A DNA stretch of 64,000 nucleotides from Pseudomonas oleovorans subsp. oleovorans. Its GTDB lineage: Bacteria; Pseudomonadota; Gammaproteobacteria; Pseudomonadales; Pseudomonadaceae. Of this stretch, positions 1 to 8,369 are shown one piece after another. Position 1 is the stretch's first letter. Every line of letters begins with the position of its first letter. Below the pieces are notes generated by a model. It saw only the letters and a list, made by a program, of their open reading frames with translations, made no database searches and had not been told where the DNA came from. The translations under genes and the position numbers were made by a program. Location of the stretch: the NCBI RefSeq assembly GCF_002197815.1, contig NZ_NIUB01000006.1, positions 1 to 64,000 of the forward strand. The letters run 5' to 3'.

Positions 1-265
1 CGGCGATTTTCAGCAGGATGTGCGAACGCTCCTGCACGCTGGTGCGGCCCCAGGCGTCGGCAGCGGCGTGAGCAGCATCGAGAGCCTTGTCGATGTCGGC
101 GGCGTTGGAGCGGGGGAATTCGCCGATTACCGAGCCATCGACCGGGCTGGTATTGCTGAAGTACTGACCGCTGAGCGGGGCGACGAACTCACCGCCGATG
201 TAGTTGCCATAGCGCGGCTTGAGGGTGACGAGGGCGCCGCTGGTTCCAGGCTTGGCATAAATCAT
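1..265 (-). CDS. Aldehyde dehydrogenase, N-terminal part (ExaC/AcoD-like), cut by the window edge
   Basis: Reading leftward from the ATG at 265, the protein begins MIYAKPGTSGALVTLKPRYG and continues YIGGEFV...NTSPVDGSVIGEFPRS. This is the start of NAD-dependent aldehyde dehydrogenases of the ExaC/AcoD group, which oxidise acetaldehyde to acetate during ethanol and related alcohol catabolism. Only about 88 residues are present; the catalytic Cys and Glu lie beyond the left edge. The start is supported by GGAG a few bases upstream on the minus strand. An AraC-family gene is divergent from it across 324 bp and is the obvious candidate regulator. The family is clear; the substrate is inferred. 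Confidence 0.85.
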   Translation of the reverse strand, partial: MIYAKPGTSGALVTLKPRYGNYIGGEFVAPLSGQYFSNTSPVDGSVIGEFPRSNAADIDKALDAAHAAADAWGRTSVQERSHILLKIA

Positions 266-385
266 GAGCGTTCTCCGAAACGATGTTGTTGTAGTTGTAC
301 GTAGCAGGTGAGCTGACGTTCAGCCTGGGTCGATCATGAGCCGATTTCATGGGCGCAACTTGACTGCACAGGGGGCTTGCTGTCG

Positions 386-403
386 TGCAAAGTCAACTTT
401 GCA
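386..403. promoter_or_regulatory. Perfect 18-bp palindrome in the aldehyde dehydrogenase / AraC intergenic region
   Basis: TGCAAAGT-CA-ACTTTGCA is a perfect two-fold palindrome about 120 bp upstream of the dehydrogenase start and 190 bp upstream of the AraC gene start. It is the most symmetric site in this 324-bp divergent spacer and has no T-run, so an operator is more likely than a terminator. Which protein binds it is unknown; AraC proteins usually prefer direct repeats. Confidence 0.45.
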
Positions 404-589
404 GGCGCCGACGCTGCCTGTGTCGTAATGGGTCAAGTCGTCCGCTGCGTTTTGGTGCGGATGTTTCAAAATGACTCACTCGCCCGGCAGGGCGGGGCAC
501 GGAGGTGGCGTTTGAACCGTGGTTTTGCGGTGCGACAGTGCAGGCGTATTTCTTGCTTGCCGAAACGCATTGTTACCAAGGAGGCCCCG

Positions 590-1669
590 ATGAGTGCCTT
601 TTTCTCCCAGGCGGGTGGTTCGTTCGGCGCTTCGCTGTTGTCCGGTGCGCCGGCTAATGCGGGTGTGCTGGCGGCTGCTGCGAGTGGCCTGTGCGGCTTC
701 ATCGAAAAGCAGGGCGGTGACCCGGATCGTATCCTCGGGGTCTCCGGCATCGACCCCGAGTGCCTGCGCCATCCGACCCTGAGCCTGGCGCTGCCCAATT
801 ACTGCCAGGTGCTGGAAGAAGCCGCGCATCAGTCTGGCTGCGATAACTTCGGTCTGTACTACGGCCAGCAGTTCAAGCCGCAGGCGCTTGGCCTGCTTGG
901 TTATATCGGGCTGTGTTCGGCGACCCTGGAACAGGCGCTGATCAACTTCGCCCGTGCCTTCCCGCTACATCAGCGCAACAGCCTGATCCGCCTGGTCGAT
1001 GAGGGCGAGTGCTACCGCTTCGACTATCAGGTACGCCATGGCGCCATTCTCAGCCGCCGCCAGGATGCCGAGTTGACCCTGGGCATGGCCCTCAACCTGG
1101 TGCGTCATGTGCTTGGCCCGCAGTGGGCGCCGCGCGCGGTGCACTTTGAACACCCACGGCCGGAGCATTGGCACGAGCACTGTAAGGTGTTCGATGCGCC
1201 GGTGTATTTCGAGCAGCCGTGCAATTCCCTGCTGATTCCCAAGCGCGGCCTCGACCGCGCCATGCCGGACAGTGATCCGGTACTGCTGATGGTCATGCAG
1301 GACTCGCTGAACCAGATCAGCGCCCTGTGCGGGCGTGGTGAGCGGGATATGGTCAACGATGTGCGCGAGCAGATTCGCCAGCGTCTGCTGTACGGCGAGC
1401 CGGCGCTGGAAGATGTCGCGGAAATGCTCGGCATGGCCAGTTGGTCGCTGCAGCGGCGTCTGCGTGAGCAGGGGCTGAGCTTCTCACAACTGGTGGACAA
1501 CGTGCGTCGCGAACTGGCCAGCCGTTACCTGCGTCAGCCGCAGCTACCCATTTCGCACCTGGCGCCGTTGCTCGGTTATTCGGAAACCAGCGCCTTCTCG
1601 CGCGCCTTCCGCCGCTGGTTCGGCGTCAGCCCACGGCAGTGGCGGCGTGAGGATAGTTCGCTGAGTTGA
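590..1669 (+). CDS. AraC-family transcriptional regulator with arabinose-binding-type N-terminal domain
   Basis: A 359-residue cytoplasmic regulator. Residues from about 30 to 210 resemble the Arabinose_bd domain of OruR-like Pseudomonas regulators (ALPNYCQVLEEAAHQSGCDN, then FGLYYGQQFKPQALGLLGYI). Residues from about 270 to 350 carry the two AraC helix-turn-helix motifs, ending LGYSETSAFSRAFRRWFGVS-PRQWR. The ATG at 590 was chosen over longer in-frame options because AAGGAGG lies 6 bases before it. It is divergent from the aldehyde dehydrogenase gene and convergent with the glutaredoxin gene, whose stop is only 2 bp away. It probably activates the dehydrogenase; the inducer is unknown. Confidence 0.85.
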   Translation: MSAFFSQAGGSFGASLLSGAPANAGVLAAAASGLCGFIEKQGGDPDRILGVSGIDPECLRHPTLSLALPNYCQVLEEAAHQSGCDNFGLYYGQQFKPQALGLLGYIGLCSATLEQALINFARAFPLHQRNSLIRLVDEGECYRFDYQVRHGAILSRRQDAELTLGMALNLVRHVLGPQWAPRAVHFEHPRPEHWHEHCKVFDAPVYFEQPCNSLLIPKRGLDRAMPDSDPVLLMVMQDSLNQISALCGRGERDMVNDVREQIRQRLLYGEPALEDVAEMLGMASWSLQRRLREQGLSFSQLVDNVRRELASRYLRQPQLPISHLAPLLGYSETSAFSRAFRRWFGVSPRQWRREDSSLS

Positions 1670-1671
1670 GG

Positions 1672-1992
1672 TCAGTAGGCGGCGCGGATGGCGCGCACGT
1701 CGTAGCCGTGAATCACTTGGCCGCGCAGGTCGATCACCGGCACGCCCCGGCCACCCAGCGCCTGGTACTGGGCGCGGCCAGCCGCATCGTTCTCGATATC
1801 CACTTCGCGATAGACAATGCCATCCTCGGCGAATAACTCGCGGGTCTTGGCGCAGTAACCGCACCACTGCGTCGCGTAGAGCACGATCTCGCCGCTGGCA
1901 TTGCCGGCCTGTGGCGGGTTTAGCCAGCGGTCGATCTTGTCCCAGTTCTGCCACAGAGCCAGCGCGGCGAGCAGCAGCACAATCGTCTTCAT
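1672..1992 (-). CDS. Membrane-anchored glutaredoxin-like protein
   Basis: A 106-residue protein. An N-terminal hydrophobic stretch (about residues 3-16) looks like a signal anchor and is followed by a glutaredoxin fold. The redox motif is CGYC in LYATQWCGYCAKTRELF, and the GVPVIDLRG segment supplies the cis-Pro loop. It probably performs thiol-disulfide exchange at the membrane, either periplasmic or cytoplasmic depending on anchor topology, which cannot be settled here. It is convergent with the AraC gene. Gene identity is sure at family level; the partner protein is unknown. Confidence 0.85.
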   Translation of the reverse strand: MKTIVLLLAALALWQNWDKIDRWLNPPQAGNASGEIVLYATQWCGYCAKTRELFAEDGIVYREVDIENDAAGRAQYQALGGRGVPVIDLRGQVIHGYDVRAIRAAY

Positions 1993-2028
1993 GGTTGCGC
2001 GTCCTTGTGCGATAGCGCGGTCAGGTTT

Positions 2029-2050
2029 GTAGGGTGGGCTTCAGCCCACC
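2029..2050. repeat. REP-type hairpin GTAGGGTGGGCT/AGCCCACC
   Basis: This is a short inverted repeat of the GTAGGGTGGG family common in Pseudomonas intergenic DNA. Its partner appears to begin at GGTGGGCTAA (2103-2112) but is interrupted by the 160-bp element described next. Confidence 0.6.
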
Positions 2051-2108
2051 AACAACGATCTCAGCTTCCTAAGGTAGCTCGGGTGCTGACTTGGACTGCT
2101 TTGGTGGG

Positions 2109-2272
2109 CTAACAGGCTGTTGAAAAACTATCTGCGTTGCCACTGCTGCGTTAAAAACAGGCTCGTGCGCGAGTCCGATCAAAATGCTCATTTACAGCTC
2201 GTAAACTCCGCTTTTTCGCCTGTTTTTGCCTTGCATTGGCTGCCTCGCCTACGTTTTTCAACGGCCTGCTAA
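2109..2272. mobile_element. MITE-like element with ~19-bp inverted termini and CTAA at both ends
   Basis: The left end AACAGGCTGTTGAAAAAC matches the reverse complement of the right end (AGCAGGCCGTTGAAAAAC) at 16 of 18 positions. CTAA stands at both borders (2109-2112 and 2269-2272), which fits YTAR-type target duplications of IS5-group elements. There is no coding capacity. The flanking DNA (GGTGGGCTAA ... AGCGGATCGCC) reads as a REP-like unit if the element is removed, so the element probably inserted into a REP. Confidence 0.55.
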
Positions 2273-2306
2273 AGCGGATCGCCGCCCGGCCCGCCCTACG
2301 AATGCA

Positions 2307-3314
2307 TCAATCCTGCCGCCGCTTGAGCTGATCCTTCAACTGGGTCGGCAACTGACGAATGATCAACATGTCGCGGCCCTCGTCGTATTCGATCTTCGAG
2401 CCCAGCAGGTGCGCCTCGAAGCTGATCGACAGCCCTTCGGCCCGCCCGGTAAAACGCTGGAACTGGCTCAAGGTGCGTTTGTCCGCCGGAAATTCCGGCG
2501 CCATGCCGTAGTCCTTGTTGCGGATGTGCTCGTAGAAGGCCTTGGGACGCTCCTCGTCGATCAGCCCGGAGAGTTCTTCCAGGGTAATCGGTTCACCCAG
2601 TTTGGCCTGGCCGCTGGCGTAGCCGACCAGGGTCTTGGTCTTCTCGCGGGCCTGTTCTTCGGGCAGGTCTTCGCTTTCCACGAAGTCGCTGAAGGCCTTG
2701 AGCAGGGTGCGGGTTTCGCCGGGGCCGTCGACGCCTTCCTGGCAACCGATGAAGTCACGGAAGTAGTCCGAGACCTTCTTGCCGTTCTTGCCCTTGATGA
2801 AGGAGATGTACTGCTTGGACTGCTTGTTGTTCTGCCACTCGCTGATGTTGATGCGCGCGGCCAGGTGCAACTGGCCCAGATCCAGATGTTTGGCCGGCGT
2901 CACGTCCAGCGCGTCGGTCACCGCCACGCCTTCGCTGTGGTGCAGCAGGGCGATAGCCAGGTAGTCGGTCATGCCTTGCTGGTAGTGGGCGAAGAGCACG
3001 TGACCGCCAGTGGAGAGGTTGGATTCTTCCATCAGCTTCTGCAGGTGCTCGACGGCCTGGCGGCTGAAGGCGGTGAAGTCCTGCTCGCCATCGAGATAGG
3101 CCTTGAGCCAGCCGCTGAACGGGTAGGCGCCGGATTCCTCGTGGAACAGCCCCCAGGCTTTGCCCTGCTTGGCGTTGTAGCTCTCGTTGAGGTCGGCCAG
3201 CAGGTTCTCTATGGCTTGCGACGTGGCCAGCTCACTGTCGCGGGCGTGCAGCACGGCAGGGCTGCCGTCGGGCTTCTTGTCGATCAGGTGGACGATGCAG
3301 TGACGGATCGGCAT
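2307..3314 (-). CDS. ndpA: Nucleoid-associated protein NdpA/YejK family
   Basis: A 335-residue cytoplasmic protein of the NdpA/YejK family, the usual length. It starts [20 protein letters not shown], and internal segments such as [20 protein letters not shown] and [20 protein letters not shown] are typical. Family members associate with the nucleoid; their exact role is poorly defined. The gene is monocistronic, flanked downstream by the MITE and upstream by the REP-rich duplication. Confidence 0.93.
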   Translation of the reverse strand: MPIRHCIVHLIDKKPDGSPAVLHARDSELATSQAIENLLADLNESYNAKQGKAWGLFHEESGAYPFSGWLKAYLDGEQDFTAFSRQAVEHLQKLMEESNLSTGGHVLFAHYQQGMTDYLAIALLHHSEGVAVTDALDVTPAKHLDLGQLHLAARINISEWQNNKQSKQYISFIKGKNGKKVSDYFRDFIGCQEGVDGPGETRTLLKAFSDFVESEDLPEEQAREKTKTLVGYASGQAKLGEPITLEELSGLIDEERPKAFYEHIRNKDYGMAPEFPADKRTLSQFQRFTGRAEGLSISFEAHLLGSKIEYDEGRDMLIIRQLPTQLKDQLKRRQD

Positions 3315-3442
3315 GGCGGTCTCGTGGGCAAATGAAACAAGAGGCGAAGTTTACCCGAAGCGGGTCATGGATTCTGGTGCGCATGCATCGGTGAACGCTA
3401 TGCAGCTGCTCGCGGCTAAAGCCCACAGAAGTCGTCGCGGGC

Positions 3443-3776
3443 TCAGTCCAAGTGATGGACAAACTTCACGTTGTCCACGAACTGTAGGAGCCCCGCCCCG
3501 GGGCGAATGGTGGGTTCAGCTCATGATCGAGGTTGCCTGAACCATTCGCCGCGAGGCGCGGCTCCTACCCGTCAGAACTGGCTACTCCACCCTTACGCAG
3601 AGTGGATGACGCTGCCCACCATTGCGTCAGTCCAAGTGATGGACAAACTTCGCGTTGTCCACTAACTGTAGGAGCCCCGCCCCGGGGCGAATGGTGGGTT
3701 CAGCTCATGATCGAGGTTGCCTGAACCATTCGCCGCGAGGCGCGGCTCCTACTCGTCAGAAACGGCTACTTCACTT
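3443..3776. repeat. Tandem ~150-bp duplication (period 184 bp), each unit holding a REP pair
   Basis: The block from GTCCAAGTGATGGAC to about GGCTACT occurs twice, at 3443-3592 and 3627-3776, offset by exactly 184 bp with only a few differences. Each unit contains two opposed REP arms (GTAGGAGCCCCGCCCCGGGG and GAGGCGCGGCTCCTAC) that can fold into a long hairpin. The remainder of the 535-bp gap between ndpA and the TAXI gene shows no credible gene. Confidence 0.85.
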
Positions 3777-3849
3777 TTACTTTTACTCAGGGTGGAGACG
3801 CTTTTTCCATCCGCTGCGCATCGGTGGACATGAAAAAACGATGTCCACC

Positions 3850-5175
3850 CTACGGCTGCCGCCGCCGCTGCAACTCGCGCAAGCGCTCGATCACATAGCG
3901 CACATGCATGTGCAGCTCGTACAGCTCATTGGAATACGACAGCGGCACTTCCACCGCGGCGAGTTCGTCTTCCAGTTTCTCCAGGCGCTCGATTTCGCTG
4001 CCGAGCGCGTCCGGCAGGGAGCCAGCGTGCAGTTTGCGGTCGATCTCGCGCAGGTACTTGTACCAGCGGTAGATGCGCGCGCGGATACGCCACTGGTAGA
4101 TCGGCCCGACGGCCTTGAACAGCGGGATCATCACCACGATCAGCGGGATCAGCAGGATGATGTAGCGGTCGGCCAGCGAGGCGATGCGAAACGGCAGGTA
4201 GCGCTGCAAAATCGGCAGCCCCTTGGCGTAGTAATGCCCGGCATCCTTGTGCAGCTCGAAGGTGCGCGGCTCTGCGCTGGGGAAGGTGCCGGCGGCGTCG
4301 AGCAGGGTGCCGCTGCGCATCACTTCACGGCTGGCTTCGAGAAACAGCGGTACCAGGCCAGGGTTGAAGTCGTCGTTGACCACCAGGGTAGCGACTGGAG
4401 AGAGGGTGACGATGTCGCGATCCGGCGCATTGCTGGCCAGGTCGAGCAGACCTTCACCGACCTTCACCTGATTGAAGAACGGCAGTCGCGCCTCGTAAGC
4501 GGCGGCGCGCCGAAAGTGTGCCAGGGCGATGTCCGGGTTGGCCGCCAGTTGCTGAACCAGTGCGTTCTCTGCCGGACCGACGAAGAACGCTGCATCCAGT
4601 TCGCCGGCCATCAGCGCCCGAGCGGCTTTGCCACCGCCGAGGCTCTGCCAGGTGTCGGGATATTGTTCTGGCTCGATGGCATTGGCGCTGAGAATGGCAT
4701 CACTGGCGGCGCGGGTGCCGCTGCCTTCGCCGCCCAGGCCGAGGCGCAGCGGCAGCAGGTCGGCAATGCGATCCAACTCAACGTCACGGCGATAGAACAG
4801 CCACAGCGGCTCCTGATAGATCGCCCCCAGGCTCTGCAACTGACGTTGTTCGTCAGGCGCCAACTGGCGCTCCAGGCCGCTCTGCACCAGGGCGATCTGC
4901 ACCTCGGGCGCTTCGGCGAGCAGGCGTTGCAGGTTGTCACGCGAGCCAGAGGTGGGCACCAGGGTAAGCTCGAAACCTTCCTTGGCCAGTTCTTCCTTCA
5001 GTCGCTCGGCAAAGTGCTGATAGGCGCCGCCTTGCGTGCCGGTGGCCATGCTGGCACTCATCGGTGGTGGCGGCGCGACGAACTGGAACAGCGCCCAGAC
5101 CAGCGCGGCCATCACCGGCACGATCCACAGGTTGGCCAGGATCATGATTTTCAGGTCATTGAGTATGCGGCGCAT
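3850..5175 (-). CDS. TAXI-family solute receptor-like protein with transmembrane anchors (orphan)
   Basis: A 441-residue protein. TM1 is at about residues 14-36. A periplasmic TAXI (TRAP-associated extracytoplasmic immunogenic) domain follows from about 42 to 315 (MATGTQGGAYQHFAERLKEE, LVPTSGSRDNLQRLL, PVATLVVNDDFNPGLVPLFL). Then come a second hydrophobic segment (YIILLIPLIVVMIPLF) and a charged coiled-coil-like cytoplasmic tail. The ATG at 5175 is preferred over one 90 bp upstream because AGGAAG precedes it. Ordinary TAXI receptors are soluble partners of DctQM permeases; no permease lies nearby and this one is membrane-bound, so a sensory role is possible. The ligand is unknown. Confidence 0.85.
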   Translation of the reverse strand: MRRILNDLKIMILANLWIVPVMAALVWALFQFVAPPPPMSASMATGTQGGAYQHFAERLKEELAKEGFELTLVPTSGSRDNLQRLLAEAPEVQIALVQSGLERQLAPDEQRQLQSLGAIYQEPLWLFYRRDVELDRIADLLPLRLGLGGEGSGTRAASDAILSANAIEPEQYPDTWQSLGGGKAARALMAGELDAAFFVGPAENALVQQLAANPDIALAHFRRAAAYEARLPFFNQVKVGEGLLDLASNAPDRDIVTLSPVATLVVNDDFNPGLVPLFLEASREVMRSGTLLDAAGTFPSAEPRTFELHKDAGHYYAKGLPILQRYLPFRIASLADRYIILLIPLIVVMIPLFKAVGPIYQWRIRARIYRWYKYLREIDRKLHAGSLPDALGSEIERLEKLEDELAAVEVPLSYSNELYELHMHVRYVIERLRELQRRRQP

Positions 5176-5285
5176 GAGGCTTCCTTTCGGCAAATTCAGC
5201 CTAAGGATAGAACCCATGTTCCCCACGGTCATCCGTGGTGAGGATGACGCTCTTTCATCCGCCACCAGGCGTGCGCGGAGGATCG

Positions 5286-6539
5286 CTACGCCAACGCCTT
5301 GTGCCGGGCGCGCAGATGATCGAGCAGCAGCAGGGCGACGAGCAGCGCCACGGCATACAACGCATCGCTGCCGAGCATCACCAGCACCGCCGCACAGAGC
5401 AGCGTGCTGAGCCCGGCCAGCAAACGCCAGATGCCTCGCAACAGCACCCAGCCCGCTGCCATGCTGAACAGGTAGATCAGCACGAAGTTGCCATTGGCAT
5501 AGCGAATCAGGTCATCCACCGACAGCTTCAGCGTGGCCGACAGTACGGCGCACAGCGCGCAACTGATCACCACCAGCAACAAGGCCTTGCCCGGCACGCC
5601 CTGGCGGTTGCGCACGGCCAGGCTGGCAGGCAGGCGACCTTCTTCGGCCAGGCTCCAGATCAGCCGGGCGAACCCCTGGATGTATACGTTCATCGAAGCG
5701 AAGCAGGCCAGGTAGCCCAGCACCGCCACCAGCGCGCGCGCCTGCTCGCCGAGCAACTGCTCGAACAGGCGCGGTAGCGCGGTGGTATCGCTGTGCACGT
5801 CACCGTAGGTGGCAAAACTCAGCACCGCCACCGAACAGGCCCAGTACACCAGGCCAGCCAGCAGCACACCGAGCAGCAGCGCCAGGGGGAAGTCGCGCTC
5901 GGGGCGTTTGAACTCCTCGCCCAGGTGAGTGAAGGCCTCGATGCCGACGAAGCACCAGAACATCACCCCCAGCGCTGTCGGCAGCAAATGCCATTGGCCG
6001 TCCATGGCTGGCAGCAGCGGTTGGCTGGTGCGCGGCAGATCACCCATCCACCAGATCAGCGCAACGCTGGCAACGATGGCCACGGCGATCAGCCCCTGCA
6101 GCAGGCCCGAAGCTTTTGGCGGGCGCTGGCCAAGCAGCAGAATGGCAGCCAGCGTGACCAATTCGATGGCCAGCAGGCCGACGCGGTCGAGGTCGAGCAG
6201 CGCCAGCCAGAAGCCGCTGGCGATATGCAGCGCAGCCGGCAGTCCGACCGGCAGTACGGCGAGAAACAGCAGCGCACTGACGCCTTCCATGCGCAGGCCG
6301 AAGGCGCGGCCGATCAGGTGCGGCGCGCCGCCGGCATGTGGGAAGCGCTTGCCCAATTGAGCGAAGGTGAAGGCCACCGGCAGCACCAGAGCAATGAGGA
6401 TCATCCAGGCCCATAGCGACGCCGCGCCTGCGGCCGTGGCGGCCAGCGCTGGCACCACGAAGATGCCTGTGCCGAGCAGCGAGGTGCTGAGCAGGGCGAC
6501 ACCCTGCAGCAGGCCCAACTCCTTGTTCAATCGACTCAT
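5286..6539 (-). CDS. yjeH: APC-superfamily amino-acid exporter, YjeH type
   Basis: A 417-residue inner-membrane protein with about 12 hydrophobic segments. The N-terminus (ELGLLQGVALLSTSLLGTGI then FVVPALAATAAGAASLWAW) closely follows E. coli YjeH, which exports L-methionine and branched-chain amino acids. The spacing to the divergent Lrp/AsnC-type gene (122 bp) suggests that this regulator senses an amino acid and controls export. Substrate is inferred from family. Confidence 0.88.
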   Translation of the reverse strand: MSRLNKELGLLQGVALLSTSLLGTGIFVVPALAATAAGAASLWAWMILIALVLPVAFTFAQLGKRFPHAGGAPHLIGRAFGLRMEGVSALLFLAVLPVGLPAALHIASGFWLALLDLDRVGLLAIELVTLAAILLLGQRPPKASGLLQGLIAVAIVASVALIWWMGDLPRTSQPLLPAMDGQWHLLPTALGVMFWCFVGIEAFTHLGEEFKRPERDFPLALLLGVLLAGLVYWACSVAVLSFATYGDVHSDTTALPRLFEQLLGEQARALVAVLGYLACFASMNVYIQGFARLIWSLAEEGRLPASLAVRNRQGVPGKALLLVVISCALCAVLSATLKLSVDDLIRYANGNFVLIYLFSMAAGWVLLRGIWRLLAGLSTLLCAAVLVMLGSDALYAVALLVALLLLDHLRARHKALA

Positions 6540-6661
6540 GGGGTATGCTCACGCCTTTATTGGAGCCGCCATGGTAGAGCGCCGCCCGCTTGCAGGCTGT
6601 CGCCTTTTGCCGACGAAATGGCGGTTTCCTCCGTCAACCTGATTGCCACCCCGAGAAGCCC

Positions 6662-7081
6662 GTGGACAAGTTCGATCGCCAGATCCTCGCCCTGCTGCGC
6701 AGCGACGCGCGCACCTCCGTCAGCCACATCGCCCGTGAGGTCAACCTGTCACGTTCGGCGGTCAGCGAGCGCATTCGCCATCTGGAAAAGAGCGGGGTGA
6801 TTCGCGGCTATCACGCGCAGGTCGCGGTGCCGGGCGAGGGCGGGGTCAAGGCCTTTCTCGAGCTCTTCTACCAGAACGGTCGCTGCCAGGATTATGTCGA
6901 GCGCATGCGCGAATACCCGGAAATCCGCCATTGCAGTGGCATCAGCGGCGAGACCGACATGCTGGTACTGGTCGAGGCGCCGAGCATGGCGCGCCTGAGC
7001 GAAGTGCGCGCGGCCATCGAAACCTTCCCGCACATGCAGCGGGTCAAGACTCATGTCGTCGTACAGGACTGGCCGCTATGA
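6662..7081 (+). CDS. Lrp/AsnC-family transcriptional regulator
   Basis: A 139-residue protein starting at GTG 6662 (then DKFDRQILALLRSDARTS). An N-terminal winged helix-turn-helix (VSHIAREVNLSRSAVSERIR) is followed by a RAM/ACT-like ligand-binding domain ending VKTHVVVQDWPL. The GTG start gives the normal N-terminus; upstream ATGs would add an unrelated extension. It is divergent from yjeH, and its stop overlaps the sbcD start as ATGA. Regulation of yjeH is inferred from position. Confidence 0.87.
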   Translation: MDKFDRQILALLRSDARTSVSHIAREVNLSRSAVSERIRHLEKSGVIRGYHAQVAVPGEGGVKAFLELFYQNGRCQDYVERMREYPEIRHCSGISGETDMLVLVEAPSMARLSEVRAAIETFPHMQRVKTHVVVQDWPL

Positions 7082-8298
7082 GCTTGCGCATCCTGCACAC
7101 CTCCGACTGGCACATGGGCCAGCATTTCATGGGCAAGACCCGCCAGGCCGAACACCAGGCTTTTTGCGCCTGGCTGCTGGAGCAGGTGCACGCGCATCAG
7201 GTGGACGTGCTGCTGATCGCCGGCGATGTGTTCGACACCGGTGCGCCGCCCAGCTATGCCCGCGAGCAGTACTACCGGCTGGTAGTGGAGTTGCGCGACG
7301 TCGGCTGCGCCCTGGTGGTGCTCGGCGGCAACCACGACTCGCCAGCAATGCTCGGTGAAAGTCGCAGCCTGCTGGGGCAACTGGGCACCCAGGTGGTGCC
7401 GAGCGTAGGCGTCGACCTGGCTGAACAGGTACTGGTACTCAATGATCGTACTGGCCAGCCGGGCGCCATCCTCTGCGCCATTCCCTTTATCCGCCCGCGT
7501 GACGTCATGGCCAGCCAGGCGGGGCAGAGCGCGCAGGACAAGCAGCAGTCGCTGCAGCAAGCCATCGCTGAGCATTACCGGGCACTGTACGAACTGGCGG
7601 TTATCAAGCGTAACGAGCTGGGCCTGACGCTACCGATCATTGCCACCGGTCACCTCACCACAGTTGGCGCCAGCGCCAGCGAATCGGTGCGCGAGATCTA
7701 CGTCGGCAGCCTGGAAGCCTTCCCCACCAGCGCCTTCCCGCCGGCGGACTACATCGCCCTTGGCCATATCCACCGCCCGCAAAAGGTCGGCGGCCTGGAG
7801 CACATTCGCTACAGCGGCTCGCCGATTGCCCTGTCCTTCGACGAGGCGCGCCAGCAGAAGGAAGTGCTGCTGCTGCAGTTCGGCGAGGCTGCGCTGCACT
7901 CGATCATAGCGCTGCCCGTGCCGGTATTTCAGCCAATGGCCAGCCTGCGCGGCTCGCTGAAGGAACTGGCCGATGCCATCGCCGAAACCGCCAAGCAGGG
8001 CATGCCCGAACGGCCCGTATGGCTGGAAGTGCAAGTGAGCACCGACGACTACCTGAGCGACCTACAAAGCCGCATCAACGCCCTGTGCGAAGGGCATCCC
8101 GTGGAGGTGCTGCGTATCCGTCGTGAACGCGGCAATGCGGCAGCCAGCTTGGCCTGTGAAGCGCGAGAGACGCTGGACGAGTTGAGCGTGGAAGATGTTT
8201 TCGCTCGCCGCCTTCAGCAAGAGACGCTGGACGAAGAGGATGCCCTGCGCCTGCAGGGTTTGTATCGGCAGGTGCTGGAGGCGCTGCCCAAGGCCTAG
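7078..8298 (+). CDS. sbcD: Exonuclease subunit SbcD (Mre11 homologue)
   Basis: A 406-residue metallophosphoesterase nuclease. The Mre11-type motifs are in order: HTSDWHMG (about residue 7), AGDVFD (about 47), GNHDS (about 83), GHLTT and GHIHRPQK. With the SbcC ATPase it forms the SbcCD complex that cleaves hairpins and blocked DNA ends. The start overlaps the stop of the Lrp-type gene. In most Pseudomonas sbcC follows directly; here the next gene is an integron integrase on the other strand and no sbcC is found in this window. Confidence 0.95.
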   Translation: MSLRILHTSDWHMGQHFMGKTRQAEHQAFCAWLLEQVHAHQVDVLLIAGDVFDTGAPPSYAREQYYRLVVELRDVGCALVVLGGNHDSPAMLGESRSLLGQLGTQVVPSVGVDLAEQVLVLNDRTGQPGAILCAIPFIRPRDVMASQAGQSAQDKQQSLQQAIAEHYRALYELAVIKRNELGLTLPIIATGHLTTVGASASESVREIYVGSLEAFPTSAFPPADYIALGHIHRPQKVGGLEHIRYSGSPIALSFDEARQQKEVLLLQFGEAALHSIIALPVPVFQPMASLRGSLKELADAIAETAKQGMPERPVWLEVQVSTDDYLSDLQSRINALCEGHPVEVLRIRRERGNAAASLACEARETLDELSVEDVFARRLQQETLDEEDALRLQGLYRQVLEALPKA

Positions 8299-8369
8299 CG
8301 GCACAGACCTCGTAGCCCGAATGCAATTCGAATGGCGGTCGTGACAACCCAGCCAAGTGCTTGCCGCGC

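Noticed and set aside
20..304. 94-codon plus-strand frame at the left edge
   Set aside because: Opposite to the aldehyde dehydrogenase N-terminus, which matches its family.
3443..3776. CRISPR array from the repeated block
   Set aside because: Only two long copies with internal hairpins and no short-repeat/spacer pattern; no cas genes.
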